A stretch of 64,000 nt of DNA from Ramlibacter sp. (GCA_028292245.1 JAQGMS010000303.1:1-64000); one strand, 5' to 3'; positions 24,783 through 34,093 are shown, counted from the stretch's first letter. Notes: generated by a model not told the origin, from the sequence alone. Program-made: numbers and translations.

Positions 24783-26138
24783 ATGTCAATCGTCGCCTCT
24801 TCATTGCACCCCGACGGCCGGTCGATGGTCATCCGGGGCGCCGCGGTCATTACCATGGACGGAGAGCTTGGCGATCTTCAGCAGGCTGACATCCATATAT
24901 TGGATGGTGTCATCAAGCAGATCGGACCGAGCCTCCAGGTGCAGGACGCGGAGACTATCGACGCCAGCGCAATGATCGCGATGCCCGGTTTCATCGACGG
25001 TCACCGCCATCTGTGGGAGGGCGTCATCCGCAATACATTGCCGACTGAAGACCTCGCAGCCTACTTTCGATTGGTCAACAAAAGCTTTGCCACCGGCTAT
25101 GGCCCGGAAGATGCCTACCTTGGGACGCTGGTCAGCGCGCTGGGCGCGCTCGACTCCGGCACTACGACTGTTTTCGACTGGTCGCACATTCAGACCACGC
25201 CGGCCCATACGGAAGCGACCATCGCCGCGCTGCGTGAGTCCGGCCTCAGATCGGTCTTCGGGTTTGGCATGCCGGCGCTTGAGGACCAGGGTCATCGATG
25301 GCCACAGGATCTTCTTCGCTTGCAGAAAGAAGAATTCTCGTCCGCTGACCAGCTTCTGACGCTTGCGTTGGCCAGTCTCAGCCCCGAGCACGTTCCCGAG
25401 GCCATGGCGAAGGCCCACTTTCAACTTGCGCGAGATGCGGGGCTCATCGGCGTTCACGCGGGTCTGCAAGGGATGGGCGAGGCGAATGCTATCGAGCGGT
25501 TCGGGAAAGTGGGCCTGCTGGGCCCCTACGTGAACCTTGTTCATTGCAACACGCTCAGTGCAACCGAGTGGAGCATGATCGAGGACACGGGGACCTCGGT
25601 TTGCATCACCCCATCGAGCGAGATGCAGATGGGTCAGGGCGTGCCGCCGATTCAACAAGCTCTCGATGCCGGCGTCATGCCGAGCCTGGGTATAGACGTC
25701 GAAACTTCGGTTCCGGGAGACATGTGGACCCAGATGCGTGTCTTGTACGCTCTACAGCGCTCTGACGCATTCAAGCTGCTTCATGCGGGCGCCAAGGCTT
25801 GCGGGATGATCGATTGCAATGACGTGCTGCAGTACGCGACCATCGCTGGCGCCAGGGCGGCGCGACTTGATCGCAAGGTCGGCAGCCTGGTTCCCGGCAA
25901 GGTGGCCGACATCGTCCTGCTTCGCGCAGACAGGCTGAACGTCTTGCCGCTCAACGACTTGAAGACCGCGGTCGTCTTGAACATGGATGCGCGAAATGTC
26001 GACACCGTCATGGTGGCGGAACGGGTTGTCAAGCGCGAGGGGCACATGAAACAGTTGTCCTCGCGTCCTTATCAAAGCCGCGACTGGGTGTTCAGCAAGG
26101 CCGCGATTCCCTGCCGAAGCCCCGGCCATCGGTTCTAG
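24783..26138 (+). CDS. Amidohydrolase (atrazine hydrolase / cytosine deaminase group)
   Basis: Metal-dependent hydrolase of 451 residues with the TIM-barrel amidohydrolase layout: IRGAAVITMDG in the N-terminal sheet, GFIDGHRHLWEGVIRN with the His-x-His pair, a later His in LVHCNTLSATEW, Asp in SLGIDVETSVPGDMW, and LDRKVGSLVPGKVADIVLLR at the C-terminal sheet. It resembles the TrzN/AtzA/SsnA group that deaminates or dechlorinates ring compounds. The ATG at 24783 follows AGGGA; the frame continues upstream through repeat B but has no ribosome site there. A GST gene follows 23 bases later. Confidence 0.88.
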   Translation: MSIVASSLHPDGRSMVIRGAAVITMDGELGDLQQADIHILDGVIKQIGPSLQVQDAETIDASAMIAMPGFIDGHRHLWEGVIRNTLPTEDLAAYFRLVNKSFATGYGPEDAYLGTLVSALGALDSGTTTVFDWSHIQTTPAHTEATIAALRESGLRSVFGFGMPALEDQGHRWPQDLLRLQKEEFSSADQLLTLALASLSPEHVPEAMAKAHFQLARDAGLIGVHAGLQGMGEANAIERFGKVGLLGPYVNLVHCNTLSATEWSMIEDTGTSVCITPSSEMQMGQGVPPIQQALDAGVMPSLGIDVETSVPGDMWTQMRVLYALQRSDAFKLLHAGAKACGMIDCNDVLQYATIAGARAARLDRKVGSLVPGKVADIVLLRADRLNVLPLNDLKTAVVLNMDARNVDTVMVAERVVKREGHMKQLSSRPYQSRDWVFSKAAIPCRSPGHRF

Positions 26139-26161
26139 CCAGCGGTGTCCCCCATCAGACC

Positions 26162-26788
26162 ATGACGATCCGTTACTACTTCTCCCCGGCAACTTGCTCG
26201 CTGGCCGGTATGGCGGCGCTGGAACTTGCACAGGCGTCCTATTCCCCCGTCGCCGTTGATCTTGCGGGAGATCGTGCGGAGCTTCGCGCCATCAACCCGG
26301 TTGGCAAGGTGCCGGCCCTTGCAATCGGGAACTTGGTGATCACCGATACGATCGCCATCATCTACTGGCTCGCCGGGCGCTTCCCTCAGGCGCGACTGAT
26401 GCCGGTGGCGCCCGACGAGATGTCGGCAGCCCTGGCTGTCATGGGTTGGTTCGGCTCAACGCTGCACATCATCCGTCGACAATATGTTCGCCCGGCCCTA
26501 TTCAGCCCCGACCCTGCTGCACAGCAGACGATCAGGGCCGCGGCCGCCCCGGTCTATTGGGCAGAGCTGCAACGCGTCGATGAATGGATCGCTGCCCAAA
26601 GCAGCACTGGGCCGATGACATCGCCGGGCGTTCAGGCTTACGCTCTGCTCTTTTACCACTGGGCGGCCAGCGATGGACTTGCCGTCCGGCAGCTTCCTCA
26701 CTTCACGGCCCTCGCCGAGCGCTTGCTCAGTCATACGGGTGTGGTGCGTGCGCTCGAGCTGCACGCCAGTCCGCTGCTTAACAAGTGA
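26162..26788 (+). CDS. Glutathione S-transferase family protein
   Basis: GST of 208 residues. The thioredoxin-like N-terminal domain begins IRYYFSPATCSLAGMAALEL and has NPVGKVPALAIGNLVITDTI, where the Pro after KV and the Thr-Asp-Thr reading in place of TES mark the glutathione site. The C-terminal half is helical. Related enzymes act in aromatic degradation (ring isomerisation, ether cleavage). It sits between the amidohydrolase and LysR genes, in the same direction and probably in one transcript. Confidence 0.88.
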   Translation: MTIRYYFSPATCSLAGMAALELAQASYSPVAVDLAGDRAELRAINPVGKVPALAIGNLVITDTIAIIYWLAGRFPQARLMPVAPDEMSAALAVMGWFGSTLHIIRRQYVRPALFSPDPAAQQTIRAAAAPVYWAELQRVDEWIAAQSSTGPMTSPGVQAYALLFYHWAASDGLAVRQLPHFTALAERLLSHTGVVRALELHASPLLNK

Positions 26789-26830
26789 ACACGCGCGCGC
26801 TGCAATTGCGCGCAACCGTTTCAACGTGCC

Positions 26831-27619
26831 ATGTCCAGGTTCGATCTCAATCTGTTGGCGCCGTTGGACGCGCTATTGCGTGAGCGCAATGTCACTGTCG
26901 CCGCCGAGAGGCTGGGCGTGAGCCAGCCTACGATGAGCGGCATGCTTCAACGCTTGCGAGAGCAACTGCAGGATCCGTTGCTCGTCCGAGTGGGGAAACT
27001 ATTCGAACTAACGCCTCGTGCGCAGGAGCTCGCCGATCAAGTGCACCAGACCATTCTCTCCATCGAGACGATGGTCGCTCCGCCGGCGAGTCTCGACATG
27101 GGCAAGGTCGAGCGACACTTCACCATTGTGGCCTCGGAGTTCAGCACTCTGATGATTCTCCCGAACTTGATTCGTCGTGCATTTGCCATGGGGCCAGAAC
27201 TCACTTTCGAGGTGGTCGCTATCAACAACCCGGCGGGGAGTGTGTACGCTGGACAAGTCGACATTTGCCTGACCGGTGTTTCGATTGCTGACATCGACGG
27301 AAGCGCGGCAAATTTCCTGAGAACACAGACACTGGAGATTGTTCGATTTGTGGGCCTCGTAGACGCGGCTCACCCGCTGAACGGGGAAGTGACGATGGAG
27401 CAGTTCCTTGCTTTTCCACACGTGACCACCCAGTTTCCGGGAATCGCACGGACTGTGGAAGACAACGGGATTCAGAATTTGTCTGAGACACATCCGCCTC
27501 GCGTGCGTGTGCCTGGCTTCTTTGCCGTCGGCCCGATCCTCAGCGGCACCGAGATGGTGGCAGTTTTTCCCACCCGGATGGTCCCATTGCTGCCCGCAGC
27601 CTGGAACCTAGGGTGTTGA
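26831..27619 (+). CDS. LysR family regulator, apparently frameshifted at the 3' end
   Basis: LysR-type regulator. The wHTH reads DLNLLAPLDALLRERNVTVA and LGVSQPTMSGMLQRLREQLQ; the effector domain follows. The frame closes early after LPAAWNLGC (262 residues). In another frame directly after, the sequence continues LEPRVLTLPDSFAPTSLQSI, WHSRHDKDPVHQWIRTTL and stops at 27741, which is the normal LysR C-terminus. One missing base near 27595 would explain it. Either the gene is recently inactivated or the assembly has an error. The full gene would be 26831-27741. Confidence 0.85.
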   Translation: MSRFDLNLLAPLDALLRERNVTVAAERLGVSQPTMSGMLQRLREQLQDPLLVRVGKLFELTPRAQELADQVHQTILSIETMVAPPASLDMGKVERHFTIVASEFSTLMILPNLIRRAFAMGPELTFEVVAINNPAGSVYAGQVDICLTGVSIADIDGSAANFLRTQTLEIVRFVGLVDAAHPLNGEVTMEQFLAFPHVTTQFPGIARTVEDNGIQNLSETHPPRVRVPGFFAVGPILSGTEMVAVFPTRMVPLLPAAWNLGC

Positions 27620-27803
27620 CCTTGCCCGACAGTTTCGCACCAACATCGTTGCAATCCATTTGGCACAGTCGTCATGACAAGGACCCTGTGCACCAGTGGA
27701 TAAGAACGACACTGATGGAGATCTGCGCGCGAACGGGATGACCCACTCTTGGCTGATCGTGGGCTGAGTTCGAATCGTGATTGGCGCCCGATCGATGATC
27801 AGC

Positions 27804-28403
27804 TCAAGCGGGCGCCAGGACCAGCGCGGCGTGCTGCGCGCAGCGCACCACTTGCAGCCCAACCAGCCTGATCTGTCCTTCCGCCTTTTCGTCAACGCAG
27901 CGGTCCTCCTTGAAGAGAGGCCCCACGGGCGTGATTGACGCGCCGAAAGGCGTGGGCCAGCCTCGCAGAGAGTGAACGATCGTCCGAAGAGCCATTAGGG
28001 TGCTCATGGCGGCCTGGCCGCCGCCGGCGATCGCGATCAGGCCGACGGGGAGATCGGTGAGGTACGGACGCTCATCACGTGCAGTGTCCTCGATGTAGTC
28101 AATTGCGTTCTTGACGACGCCGGAAAGGCAGCCATGGTAGCCAGGACTGGCGATGATCAACCCGTCGGCTGCGCGAATCATCGACACCAAATCGGCTGCT
28201 TCTGGTGACGAAGCGGCCTCAGGCATGAGGTAATAGGGCAGTCGCGAAATGCACTTCGCACCCAGCAGTCGCGTGCGCGCGCCGGCCGCTCGCGCCTCTG
28301 CCAAGGCGAGCGCGAGTGCCTTCTCGGTTGAAGAACCGGGCGCCGCACTGCCGCCAATGCCGACGATCAGCGGCCCTTCATCATCAAAACGTTCGAAAAT
28401 CAT
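27804..28403 (-). CDS. NADPH-dependent FMN reductase
   Basis: Flavodoxin-like reductase of 199 residues. IVGIGGSAAPGSSTEKALAL forms the phosphate-binding loop for FMN, and SPGYHGCLSGVVKNAIDYIE is the second signature of the family. It supplies reduced flavin. Its neighbour 42 bases upstream encodes an acyl-CoA-dehydrogenase-type monooxygenase, so the two are very likely the reductase and oxygenase of one two-component system. It is the last gene of the minus-strand operon that starts at 33231. Confidence 0.9.
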   Translation of the reverse strand: MIFERFDDEGPLIVGIGGSAAPGSSTEKALALALAEARAAGARTRLLGAKCISRLPYYLMPEAASSPEAADLVSMIRAADGLIIASPGYHGCLSGVVKNAIDYIEDTARDERPYLTDLPVGLIAIAGGGQAAMSTLMALRTIVHSLRGWPTPFGASITPVGPLFKEDRCVDEKAEGQIRLVGLQVVRCAQHAALVLAPA

Positions 28404-28445
28404 GCTTCGTTTCTAACGCGTGACAAAAATACCGCGGCGGCGCGG

Positions 28446-29675
28446 CTAGAAGCTACCCATCGGCTGCAAACCCAACAGGTGCTGCCCCACCATCGCATTG
28501 ATACCTTGGACGTCAAGGCTGACGTGGCGTGCGGCGAAGTTCACGTCGCGCCAGTGACGCTGGATGGGCGAGTCCAAGTCGCCGGAGCTGGCTCCCGCGC
28601 CCTCGAACAGGACGTTCACGGCTTCCACTGATTGGCGCGCAGCGAATCCGATGGCACGACGAACGCGCAGGCGCTGATCGATGTCGGGGATCTGGCCCGC
28701 GTAGACTGCCTCCTCGGCGGGGGCGAGCGCCACCCGGAGCAGTCCCATAGCCGCGTCGATTCCTGCCGCGGCGCGTCCGGCGCGCTCTTGGGTGAACGGG
28801 TTGGCCGACGCCAGCATCGCCGGACCGGGACGCATGTTTGCGCGCGCCTTGGATCGCAGCGACTCAGTGAACCAGTCGAGTGCGCCTTGAGCCATGCCCA
28901 GCACAGGGCCAATCAGGGCAACGGCACCGAAGGTCGAGAAGGCGAATTTTGCCATCGCGTTGTCCGGAATCGACACGCCAGGCGTTGTGCCTTGCTGAAC
29001 ATCCGAGAATCGGATAACCCGATGGTTCGGAACGAACACGGGCATGCTCGCATGGAGGGTCTTACTCCCGGTACCTTGCATCCCCGCGACGTGCCAACTG
29101 CTCTGGTCTATCTCAACGGAGGAGGACGGAATCAGGAACCAGCCGACGCCTGCTGGAACCCCGTCTCTCTCGGGCAGCATGGCGGAGACGAAGAGCCACT
29201 GGGAGTTTTCGCAGTTGCTGGCAAAGGGCCAACGGCCGCTGATCTGAAAACCACCCTCCGCAGGTTCGCACAGTCCAGTGGGAACGACCGTGCCGGCAAT
29301 GAGGTTGGCCGGTTTGGACTTCCAGATCTCATCCTGAGCTTCCTGAGGCCAGTACGCGAGGAACCAAGAGTTGCAGTTCGCCAGCATGGCGCACCATGCA
29401 GTGCTGCCACACGCGCGGCCGAGCTCGAAGCCAATTGGCAGCAAGGCGCTCGGCCCGTATTCAAAGCCACCGAACTGCTTTGGCTTTGTCAGGCCCAGGA
29501 GCTCGGCTTGCGACAGCAGTCCCATAGTGGCCGGTGACACACGGCGGTTCGCCTCGGTACTTTTTGCCGCTTCGCGCAGTACCGGTTGCAGCGACCGAGC
29601 CCGTTCCACGAGGCCCTCGAGCGACGGCCGCTGTATCGTTTCTTGGGTGCGGTGGGTGGTTGTGACAAGGTTCAA
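28446..29675 (-). CDS. Flavin-dependent monooxygenase, HsaA/HpaH type
   Basis: Oxygenase component of 409 residues with the acyl-CoA dehydrogenase fold. Signatures include LGLTKPKQFGGFEYGPSALL, ACGSTAWCAMLANCNSWFLA, ISGRWPFASNCENSQWLFVS and the C-terminal RHWRDVNFAARHVSLDVQGI, all as in HsaA and the C2 subunit of 4-hydroxyphenylacetate 3-hydroxylase. It would ortho-hydroxylate a phenol using reduced flavin from the adjoining reductase. The true phenolic substrate is unknown. Gene order with a flavoprotein hydroxylase and a serine hydrolase suggests a side-chain or steroid-like aromatic substrate. Confidence 0.85.
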   Translation of the reverse strand: MNLVTTTHRTQETIQRPSLEGLVERARSLQPVLREAAKSTEANRRVSPATMGLLSQAELLGLTKPKQFGGFEYGPSALLPIGFELGRACGSTAWCAMLANCNSWFLAYWPQEAQDEIWKSKPANLIAGTVVPTGLCEPAEGGFQISGRWPFASNCENSQWLFVSAMLPERDGVPAGVGWFLIPSSSVEIDQSSWHVAGMQGTGSKTLHASMPVFVPNHRVIRFSDVQQGTTPGVSIPDNAMAKFAFSTFGAVALIGPVLGMAQGALDWFTESLRSKARANMRPGPAMLASANPFTQERAGRAAAGIDAAMGLLRVALAPAEEAVYAGQIPDIDQRLRVRRAIGFAARQSVEAVNVLFEGAGASSGDLDSPIQRHWRDVNFAARHVSLDVQGINAMVGQHLLGLQPMGSF

Positions 29676-29775
29676 GCGTTGCCTCCTATGATTGCTGTGC
29701 CGGGCTGCCCATTGCCGCCTGCATGTGAATGATTCTTGTGGCGGAGCGTGGGTTTGTAAAATCGCCCATGGCTAT

Positions 29776-30633
29776 TCATGCATCGGCACGCGCGATATCA
29801 ACGCCTAGAGCGCGATGCAAAAAACTCGACACGAGGTGGTTGAAGATGACAGGCGCCTCCATGTTGGAGAGATGTCCAACGTCGGGCACCATTGATCTTG
29901 TAGCGCCAGGAATATTGTCAGCCAGTGTTTTGGCAATACGCAGCATGTCGGGAATGTCACAGTCACCAATCACTACCAGCGTTGGGGTCTTGATGGCGGC
30001 CAGGCGCTCGATAGCGGGCGGCGATGAAACAATTTGGGGATCTTCATTGAACCAGTGCCAACCAGAGTAGTCGTGAATGATCTCGGACAAGCGAGCTGCC
30101 GAGTTTGTCTGTTCCAAAGCCAACGCCAGCAAAGGGTGCGCGCGCCACAGAGCCTTCGCCGCATCGAGCCCGGCACGGCGCGCCTCCGCGATCACCTCTG
30201 CGAGCAAAGGACGCTCGAACTGGAATCCGTCCAGCCCTGAGTTCGCCACGATCAGCGCATCGACGCCTTCCGGGTACGCAAGGGTGAAATTGATGGCAAT
30301 CCTGCCACCCATGGACAGGCCAAGCAGCGCCGCATGTTCGATCCCGAGTTGACTCAGAAGGTCACGTAGATCGACAGCGTGGTCATACGCGCTCCCGTTC
30401 GGTACCGTTGATCGGCCAAAACCCCGCGCGTCGTATCGAATGACGAAATACTTCTTCGACAGTTCGGCAAACTGATCGTCCCACATCCTGAGATCGAACG
30501 TGTTGCCATGGATCATGACCAGCGGATGTCCGGCCCCCGATGTTTCGTAATACAACCGCGCGCCGTTCACTTCAGCAAAGCCGCTGCCGGGTGATAACGG
30601 GGCGTGTTCGTTCATTTGCGATGGGTCAGTCAA
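29776..30633 (-). CDS. Alpha/beta hydrolase, enol-lactonase-like
   Basis: Serine hydrolase of 285 residues. Oxyanion-hole HGNTFDLRMWDDQ, nucleophile Ser in GLSMGGRIAIN, acid in VVIGDCDIPDM and His in VPDVGHLSNMEAP form a complete triad. It resembles 3-oxoadipate enol-lactonases and C-C hydrolases of meta-cleavage pathways; the choice cannot be made by eye. Its first 8 bases overlap the end of the Bug receptor gene, indicating translational coupling. Confidence 0.87.
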   Translation of the reverse strand: MTDPSQMNEHAPLSPGSGFAEVNGARLYYETSGAGHPLVMIHGNTFDLRMWDDQFAELSKKYFVIRYDARGFGRSTVPNGSAYDHAVDLRDLLSQLGIEHAALLGLSMGGRIAINFTLAYPEGVDALIVANSGLDGFQFERPLLAEVIAEARRAGLDAAKALWRAHPLLALALEQTNSAARLSEIIHDYSGWHWFNEDPQIVSSPPAIERLAAIKTPTLVVIGDCDIPDMLRIAKTLADNIPGATRSMVPDVGHLSNMEAPVIFNHLVSSFLHRALGVDIARADA

Positions 30634-31612
30634 TTTTTGCTCCCGTGGTTCGGATCAGCTCCGCATAGCGGGCGGCGTCGTCGGTCATCGCCTTAGTGAC
30701 AAGCTCCGGCGCGCCACCGATCGGAACGAAGTCCAGGCGCGCCAGGTCGGCCTTCATGTCCGGGAGCGCGAGTGCCTTGTTGATTTCGCTGTTCAGGCGT
30801 TCTACAACTGATCGCGGCGTGCGCGCCGGCACAATGAACGCAGACCACACATGACTGTTGAATCCTGCCGGCCCGCCTGCTTCAGAGACGGTTGGAACAT
30901 TGGAAAAATATGCGCTGCGGTCCTTGCTCGCGATCGCGAGCGGCCGCAGCTGTCCGCTCGCCACTAAGCCGGCAACAGCCCCTATTCCCAGAAACATGAC
31001 ATCGACATCGCCGCGAATGAGCGCGGGGACAAAATCAGCGCCTTTGAACGGCACATGCACCATCTCGATTCCCGAGAGGCTCTTGAATTCTTCGGTAGCC
31101 AGGTGGATCACGCTGCCGTTCCCAATCGAGCCATAGGAAAGTCGCGAACTGCCCGACTTCGCCGCGTTGATGAATTCTCGAAGCGACTTGTATGGTGATT
31201 TTCCGCCCACGATCACGTACAACGGGGTGCTGAACGCCATTGCCACTGGCGCGAAGTCCTTCTTGGGATCGTACGGTAGCTTGGGATAAAGACTCGGGTT
31301 GATCGCGAGACCCGCAAGATCAGAATAGACGATGGTGTAGCCATCCGCATCCGCCTTGGATGCTGCACCCAGCCCAACGAGCGAATTGGCCCCGGGACGG
31401 TTATCGACGACGAATTGCTGCCCCATTGAACGCGACAACTTCTCGGCCGTCAGCCGCGCCAGGTAGTCGGGCGGTGTTCCAGCGCCAAAGGGCACGATAA
31501 GGCGCACCGGCTTGTCCGGGTAGTTCTGCGCCTGGACGCACAGAGAGGCTGAGCATGCGAGGAGCAAGAATATCTTCTTGACGAGGGCCAAGCTTAGTTC
31601 GCGGTTTGACAT
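30626..31612 (-). CDS. Bug-type tripartite tricarboxylate receptor
   Basis: Periplasmic solute receptor of 328 residues. A signal peptide (LVKKIFLLLACSASLCVQAQ) leads into NYPDKPVRLIVPFGAGTPPD, followed by DNRPGANSLVGLGAASKADA and LSYGSIGNGSVIHLA. GTPPD replaces the commoner GGxxD at the ligand loop. It lies in the TetR-flanked operon between the flavoprotein hydroxylase (17 bases) and the hydrolase (overlap), so it probably binds the operon's aromatic substrate. No TctA/TctB permease genes are near. Confidence 0.92.
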   Translation of the reverse strand: MSNRELSLALVKKIFLLLACSASLCVQAQNYPDKPVRLIVPFGAGTPPDYLARLTAEKLSRSMGQQFVVDNRPGANSLVGLGAASKADADGYTIVYSDLAGLAINPSLYPKLPYDPKKDFAPVAMAFSTPLYVIVGGKSPYKSLREFINAAKSGSSRLSYGSIGNGSVIHLATEEFKSLSGIEMVHVPFKGADFVPALIRGDVDVMFLGIGAVAGLVASGQLRPLAIASKDRSAYFSNVPTVSEAGGPAGFNSHVWSAFIVPARTPRSVVERLNSEINKALALPDMKADLARLDFVPIGGAPELVTKAMTDDAARYAELIRTTGAKID

Positions 31613-31629
31613 GTGTGTCTCCTGTTGAT

Positions 31630-33231
31630 TTAAGCTGCGCTCTTCAACCGGTATGCGTCCAATTGCTCCCTGAGTCTCAGCAGCATGTCCGAGACTCCCT
31701 GCACGCCAGCGGCGGCGCTGAATATGTAGAAATCTGGTCGGACCAAGATGGCGTCGACACTGTGGGCTTCGAAGAACCTGGAATAGGCCCCGGTGACATC
31801 GACCGGATGCCCATCACCCGGAGAATCGCCAACTTCGAGGATGGAGAGCGGCAGGCCGCTTACGAAGCCAAACGCTTCCCGATTGAGGAGCTTCGCGACC
31901 GGCAAGCGCGAAATCAAGTGCCACCCGGCGCCGACCAAATCGTCCGCGAGCGCGATTTTCCCCTCAAGGCTGATGCGCGCCTGAGGCCCTAGGTGTCCGA
32001 CAATCTTGCGCGCATCCTCATCTTGAGGCCGATCAAGCATTCCGTGCGTAAGATGTGGGAAGGGAGGCGGCGGAGGTGCCTTGCCTGCCAAAAATGCCTC
32101 GTCTCGCTGCCTTGCTTGATCAACGTCGACCATACAACTGACTCGACCGACCGCGACCGAAAGATCTATGACGCTTCGCACGTGCGGCTTTCTCTCGCGT
32201 TCGTAGACGTCGAGCAGCGCCTCGGATGCCTCCCCTCGCAGTACCATCCCGAACTTCCACGCCAGATTCGCGGCATCTCTTATTCCTGAGCACATGCCCT
32301 GCCCCATGAATGGCGGCATGATGTGTGCAGCATCTCCGATGAAGAAGACGCCTCCGCGCCTCCAGGTTTCCAGAAGTTTGGACTCGAAGACATAGGGTGC
32401 CTGCCTGATCAGTTCAGCATCGTTCTGTCCGATCCAGGGCTCGACGAGCTTCCAGCAGAACGCCGGGTCCCGTACACGGTGAGCCTCTCCGGGCAGGACC
32501 ATGAATGCGAAGCGGCGGTGCCGCTGTCCTAACTGGAACATGCACATAGGCCGCGCTGGATCGCAGATTTGCCCGTTTTCAAAGGGGAACTGAAGTTTTT
32601 GCTTTTCTCGGAAGTCCAGCACCAGCCAGTCTTGGCTAAATCCGAGATCCGTCATAGGCATTTCCAGCTTGCGGCGGACAAAGCTGCTTCCGCCATCAGA
32701 GGCGACTACATACCGAGCCCTGACAGTCCTGAGCTGTCCGCCACCTGAACCTTCGTCGCCCGTATTGCGCAGCATCACCCGCACATGGTCATCCAGTTGC
32801 TCGATGTCGACCGCTTCCCATGAGTGATGAACTTGCACTGATGGACAACGCCGCACGGCGGAGTCGAGCGCGACTTCCACATAGGGCTGATAGATCAAGT
32901 AATCGGACGGCCAACCCGAAACACCCTCTGCGTTCCAGTGGAAGCGAATTAGCGTCTTGCCTTCACGATTGCGCCACTCGTACTCATTTGAGCGCAGAGC
33001 GTCCGCCTCGATCTGCTCCGCGCATCCGAGAGACTGAAAGATTCGCATGACCTCGTGGTCAATGTGACCTGCTCGCGGCAGCCCATAGAGACCGGGGTAG
33101 CGCTCGAAGACCGCTACCCGTAGGCCCTCGCGCCCCAGCAGGGCGGCGTTCACCTGCCCGACGGGTCCGTATCCGATCTGGACAACGTCAAAGATGTCTT
33201 CATCGCCAAAGCTGTGAGTATGCTGTACCAT
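31630..33231 (-). CDS. FAD-dependent aromatic monooxygenase, MhpA-like
   Basis: Class A flavoprotein hydroxylase of 533 residues. FAD-binding VQIGYGPVGQVNAALLGREG and ERYPGLYGLPRAGHIDHEVM at the N-terminus, the DG motif VASDGGSSFVRRKL, and the second FAD motif FFIGDAAHIMPPFMGQGMCS are all present, with a C-terminal thioredoxin-like tail of about 140 residues. The pattern is that of 3-(3-hydroxyphenyl)propionate hydroxylase and resorcinol-type hydroxylases. It is the first gene of the operon and diverges from the TetR gene; an inverted repeat starts 1 base upstream of its start codon. Confidence 0.9.
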   Translation of the reverse strand: MVQHTHSFGDEDIFDVVQIGYGPVGQVNAALLGREGLRVAVFERYPGLYGLPRAGHIDHEVMRIFQSLGCAEQIEADALRSNEYEWRNREGKTLIRFHWNAEGVSGWPSDYLIYQPYVEVALDSAVRRCPSVQVHHSWEAVDIEQLDDHVRVMLRNTGDEGSGGGQLRTVRARYVVASDGGSSFVRRKLEMPMTDLGFSQDWLVLDFREKQKLQFPFENGQICDPARPMCMFQLGQRHRRFAFMVLPGEAHRVRDPAFCWKLVEPWIGQNDAELIRQAPYVFESKLLETWRRGGVFFIGDAAHIMPPFMGQGMCSGIRDAANLAWKFGMVLRGEASEALLDVYERERKPHVRSVIDLSVAVGRVSCMVDVDQARQRDEAFLAGKAPPPPPFPHLTHGMLDRPQDEDARKIVGHLGPQARISLEGKIALADDLVGAGWHLISRLPVAKLLNREAFGFVSGLPLSILEVGDSPGDGHPVDVTGAYSRFFEAHSVDAILVRPDFYIFSAAAGVQGVSDMLLRLREQLDAYRLKSAA

Positions 33232-33232
33232 G

Positions 33233-33276
33233 AAAAAATGATGACATAATCAGATTTGATTGTAAAATCATTTTTT
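33233..33276. promoter_or_regulatory. Inverted repeat in the tetR / hydroxylase divergent promoter
   Basis: AAAAAATGAT (33233-33242) and ATCATTTTTT (33267-33276) form perfect 10-base arms 24 bases apart. The region is strikingly AT-rich in a GC-rich surrounding and likely holds both -10 elements. It is the natural place for a TetR operator. Confidence 0.5.
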
Positions 33277-33343
33277 AGCATAAGTACCATTCCGAATACA
33301 GCCCCCGCCACAGCCCCACCTTCCAGGAAGTCAGCAGGTGCCC

Positions 33344-34075
33344 ATGAGCAGTCAAGCCACTCAACGTATTACCGGCCCCGGTAAAGGCCGCAAGGCGGTA
33401 GTCAATGGGAATACGGCCGACGATGCTGGCGCACCTCCCGCGAACCGAGCCCTCAGGGGCCGGGAAAGGACTCGCCGCAAACTGCTTGAGGCAGCACAGG
33501 GAGTGATGAGCAGGACCGGGGTGGAGGGCGCGACGATTGCGCAGATTGCCGAGGAAGCTGATGTCGCTTTCGGCTCCTTCTACAACCACTTCAAGTCCAA
33601 AGAGGAAATAGCTCTGACGGTTTTTTCCGAGCGGATCGAGCGGTTGGGCGGGCTCCTGGATTCGGTGAGACACTCAGTTGCTGATCCGGCGATGAGGGTG
33701 AGCATTGTTCAGCGCACGATGCTGCGCGAGGCCCGTTCGGACCCCATTTGGGGCTGGTTCCTGATTCGGGCCGGTTCAACACTGGAGCAAATTCATCGCA
33801 CATTTCACGACCGGGCGATGCTCACCCTGGTCGAAGGTTTAGCGCTTCGGCGGTTCAACTTTCGGTCCGCAGAGACTGTGCTGACGATCACCATTTCGGC
33901 CCTGTTCGGCGTTGTTCGTGGAATGCTGGAAGGGACGATTCCGCATGAAGCCGATTCCGACGTGGTCGAGATGCTGCTACGGATGTATGGCGTGGATCCC
34001 GTCGAGGCTGCCCAGCTCGCGCGCGCGCCGATTCCAGTTCAATTCAGTGAAGCACAAAGTGCGAAAAGTGCGTGA
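33344..34075 (+). CDS. TetR family transcriptional regulator
   Basis: TetR-type regulator of 243 residues. The HTH region is RTRRKLLEAAQGVMSRTGVE, GATIAQIAEEADVAFGSFYN, HFKSKEEIALTVF, followed by a helical ligand domain. The first 40 residues are basic and disordered-looking. ATG at 33344 is preferred to a GTG two codons upstream. It diverges from the operon 33231-27804 with an AT-rich inverted repeat between, so it probably represses that operon and itself. Confidence 0.9.
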   Translation: MSSQATQRITGPGKGRKAVVNGNTADDAGAPPANRALRGRERTRRKLLEAAQGVMSRTGVEGATIAQIAEEADVAFGSFYNHFKSKEEIALTVFSERIERLGGLLDSVRHSVADPAMRVSIVQRTMLREARSDPIWGWFLIRAGSTLEQIHRTFHDRAMLTLVEGLALRRFNFRSAETVLTITISALFGVVRGMLEGTIPHEADSDVVEMLLRMYGVDPVEAAQLARAPIPVQFSEAQSAKSA

Positions 34076-34093
34076 GCTGCACGAGGTCTGCGT

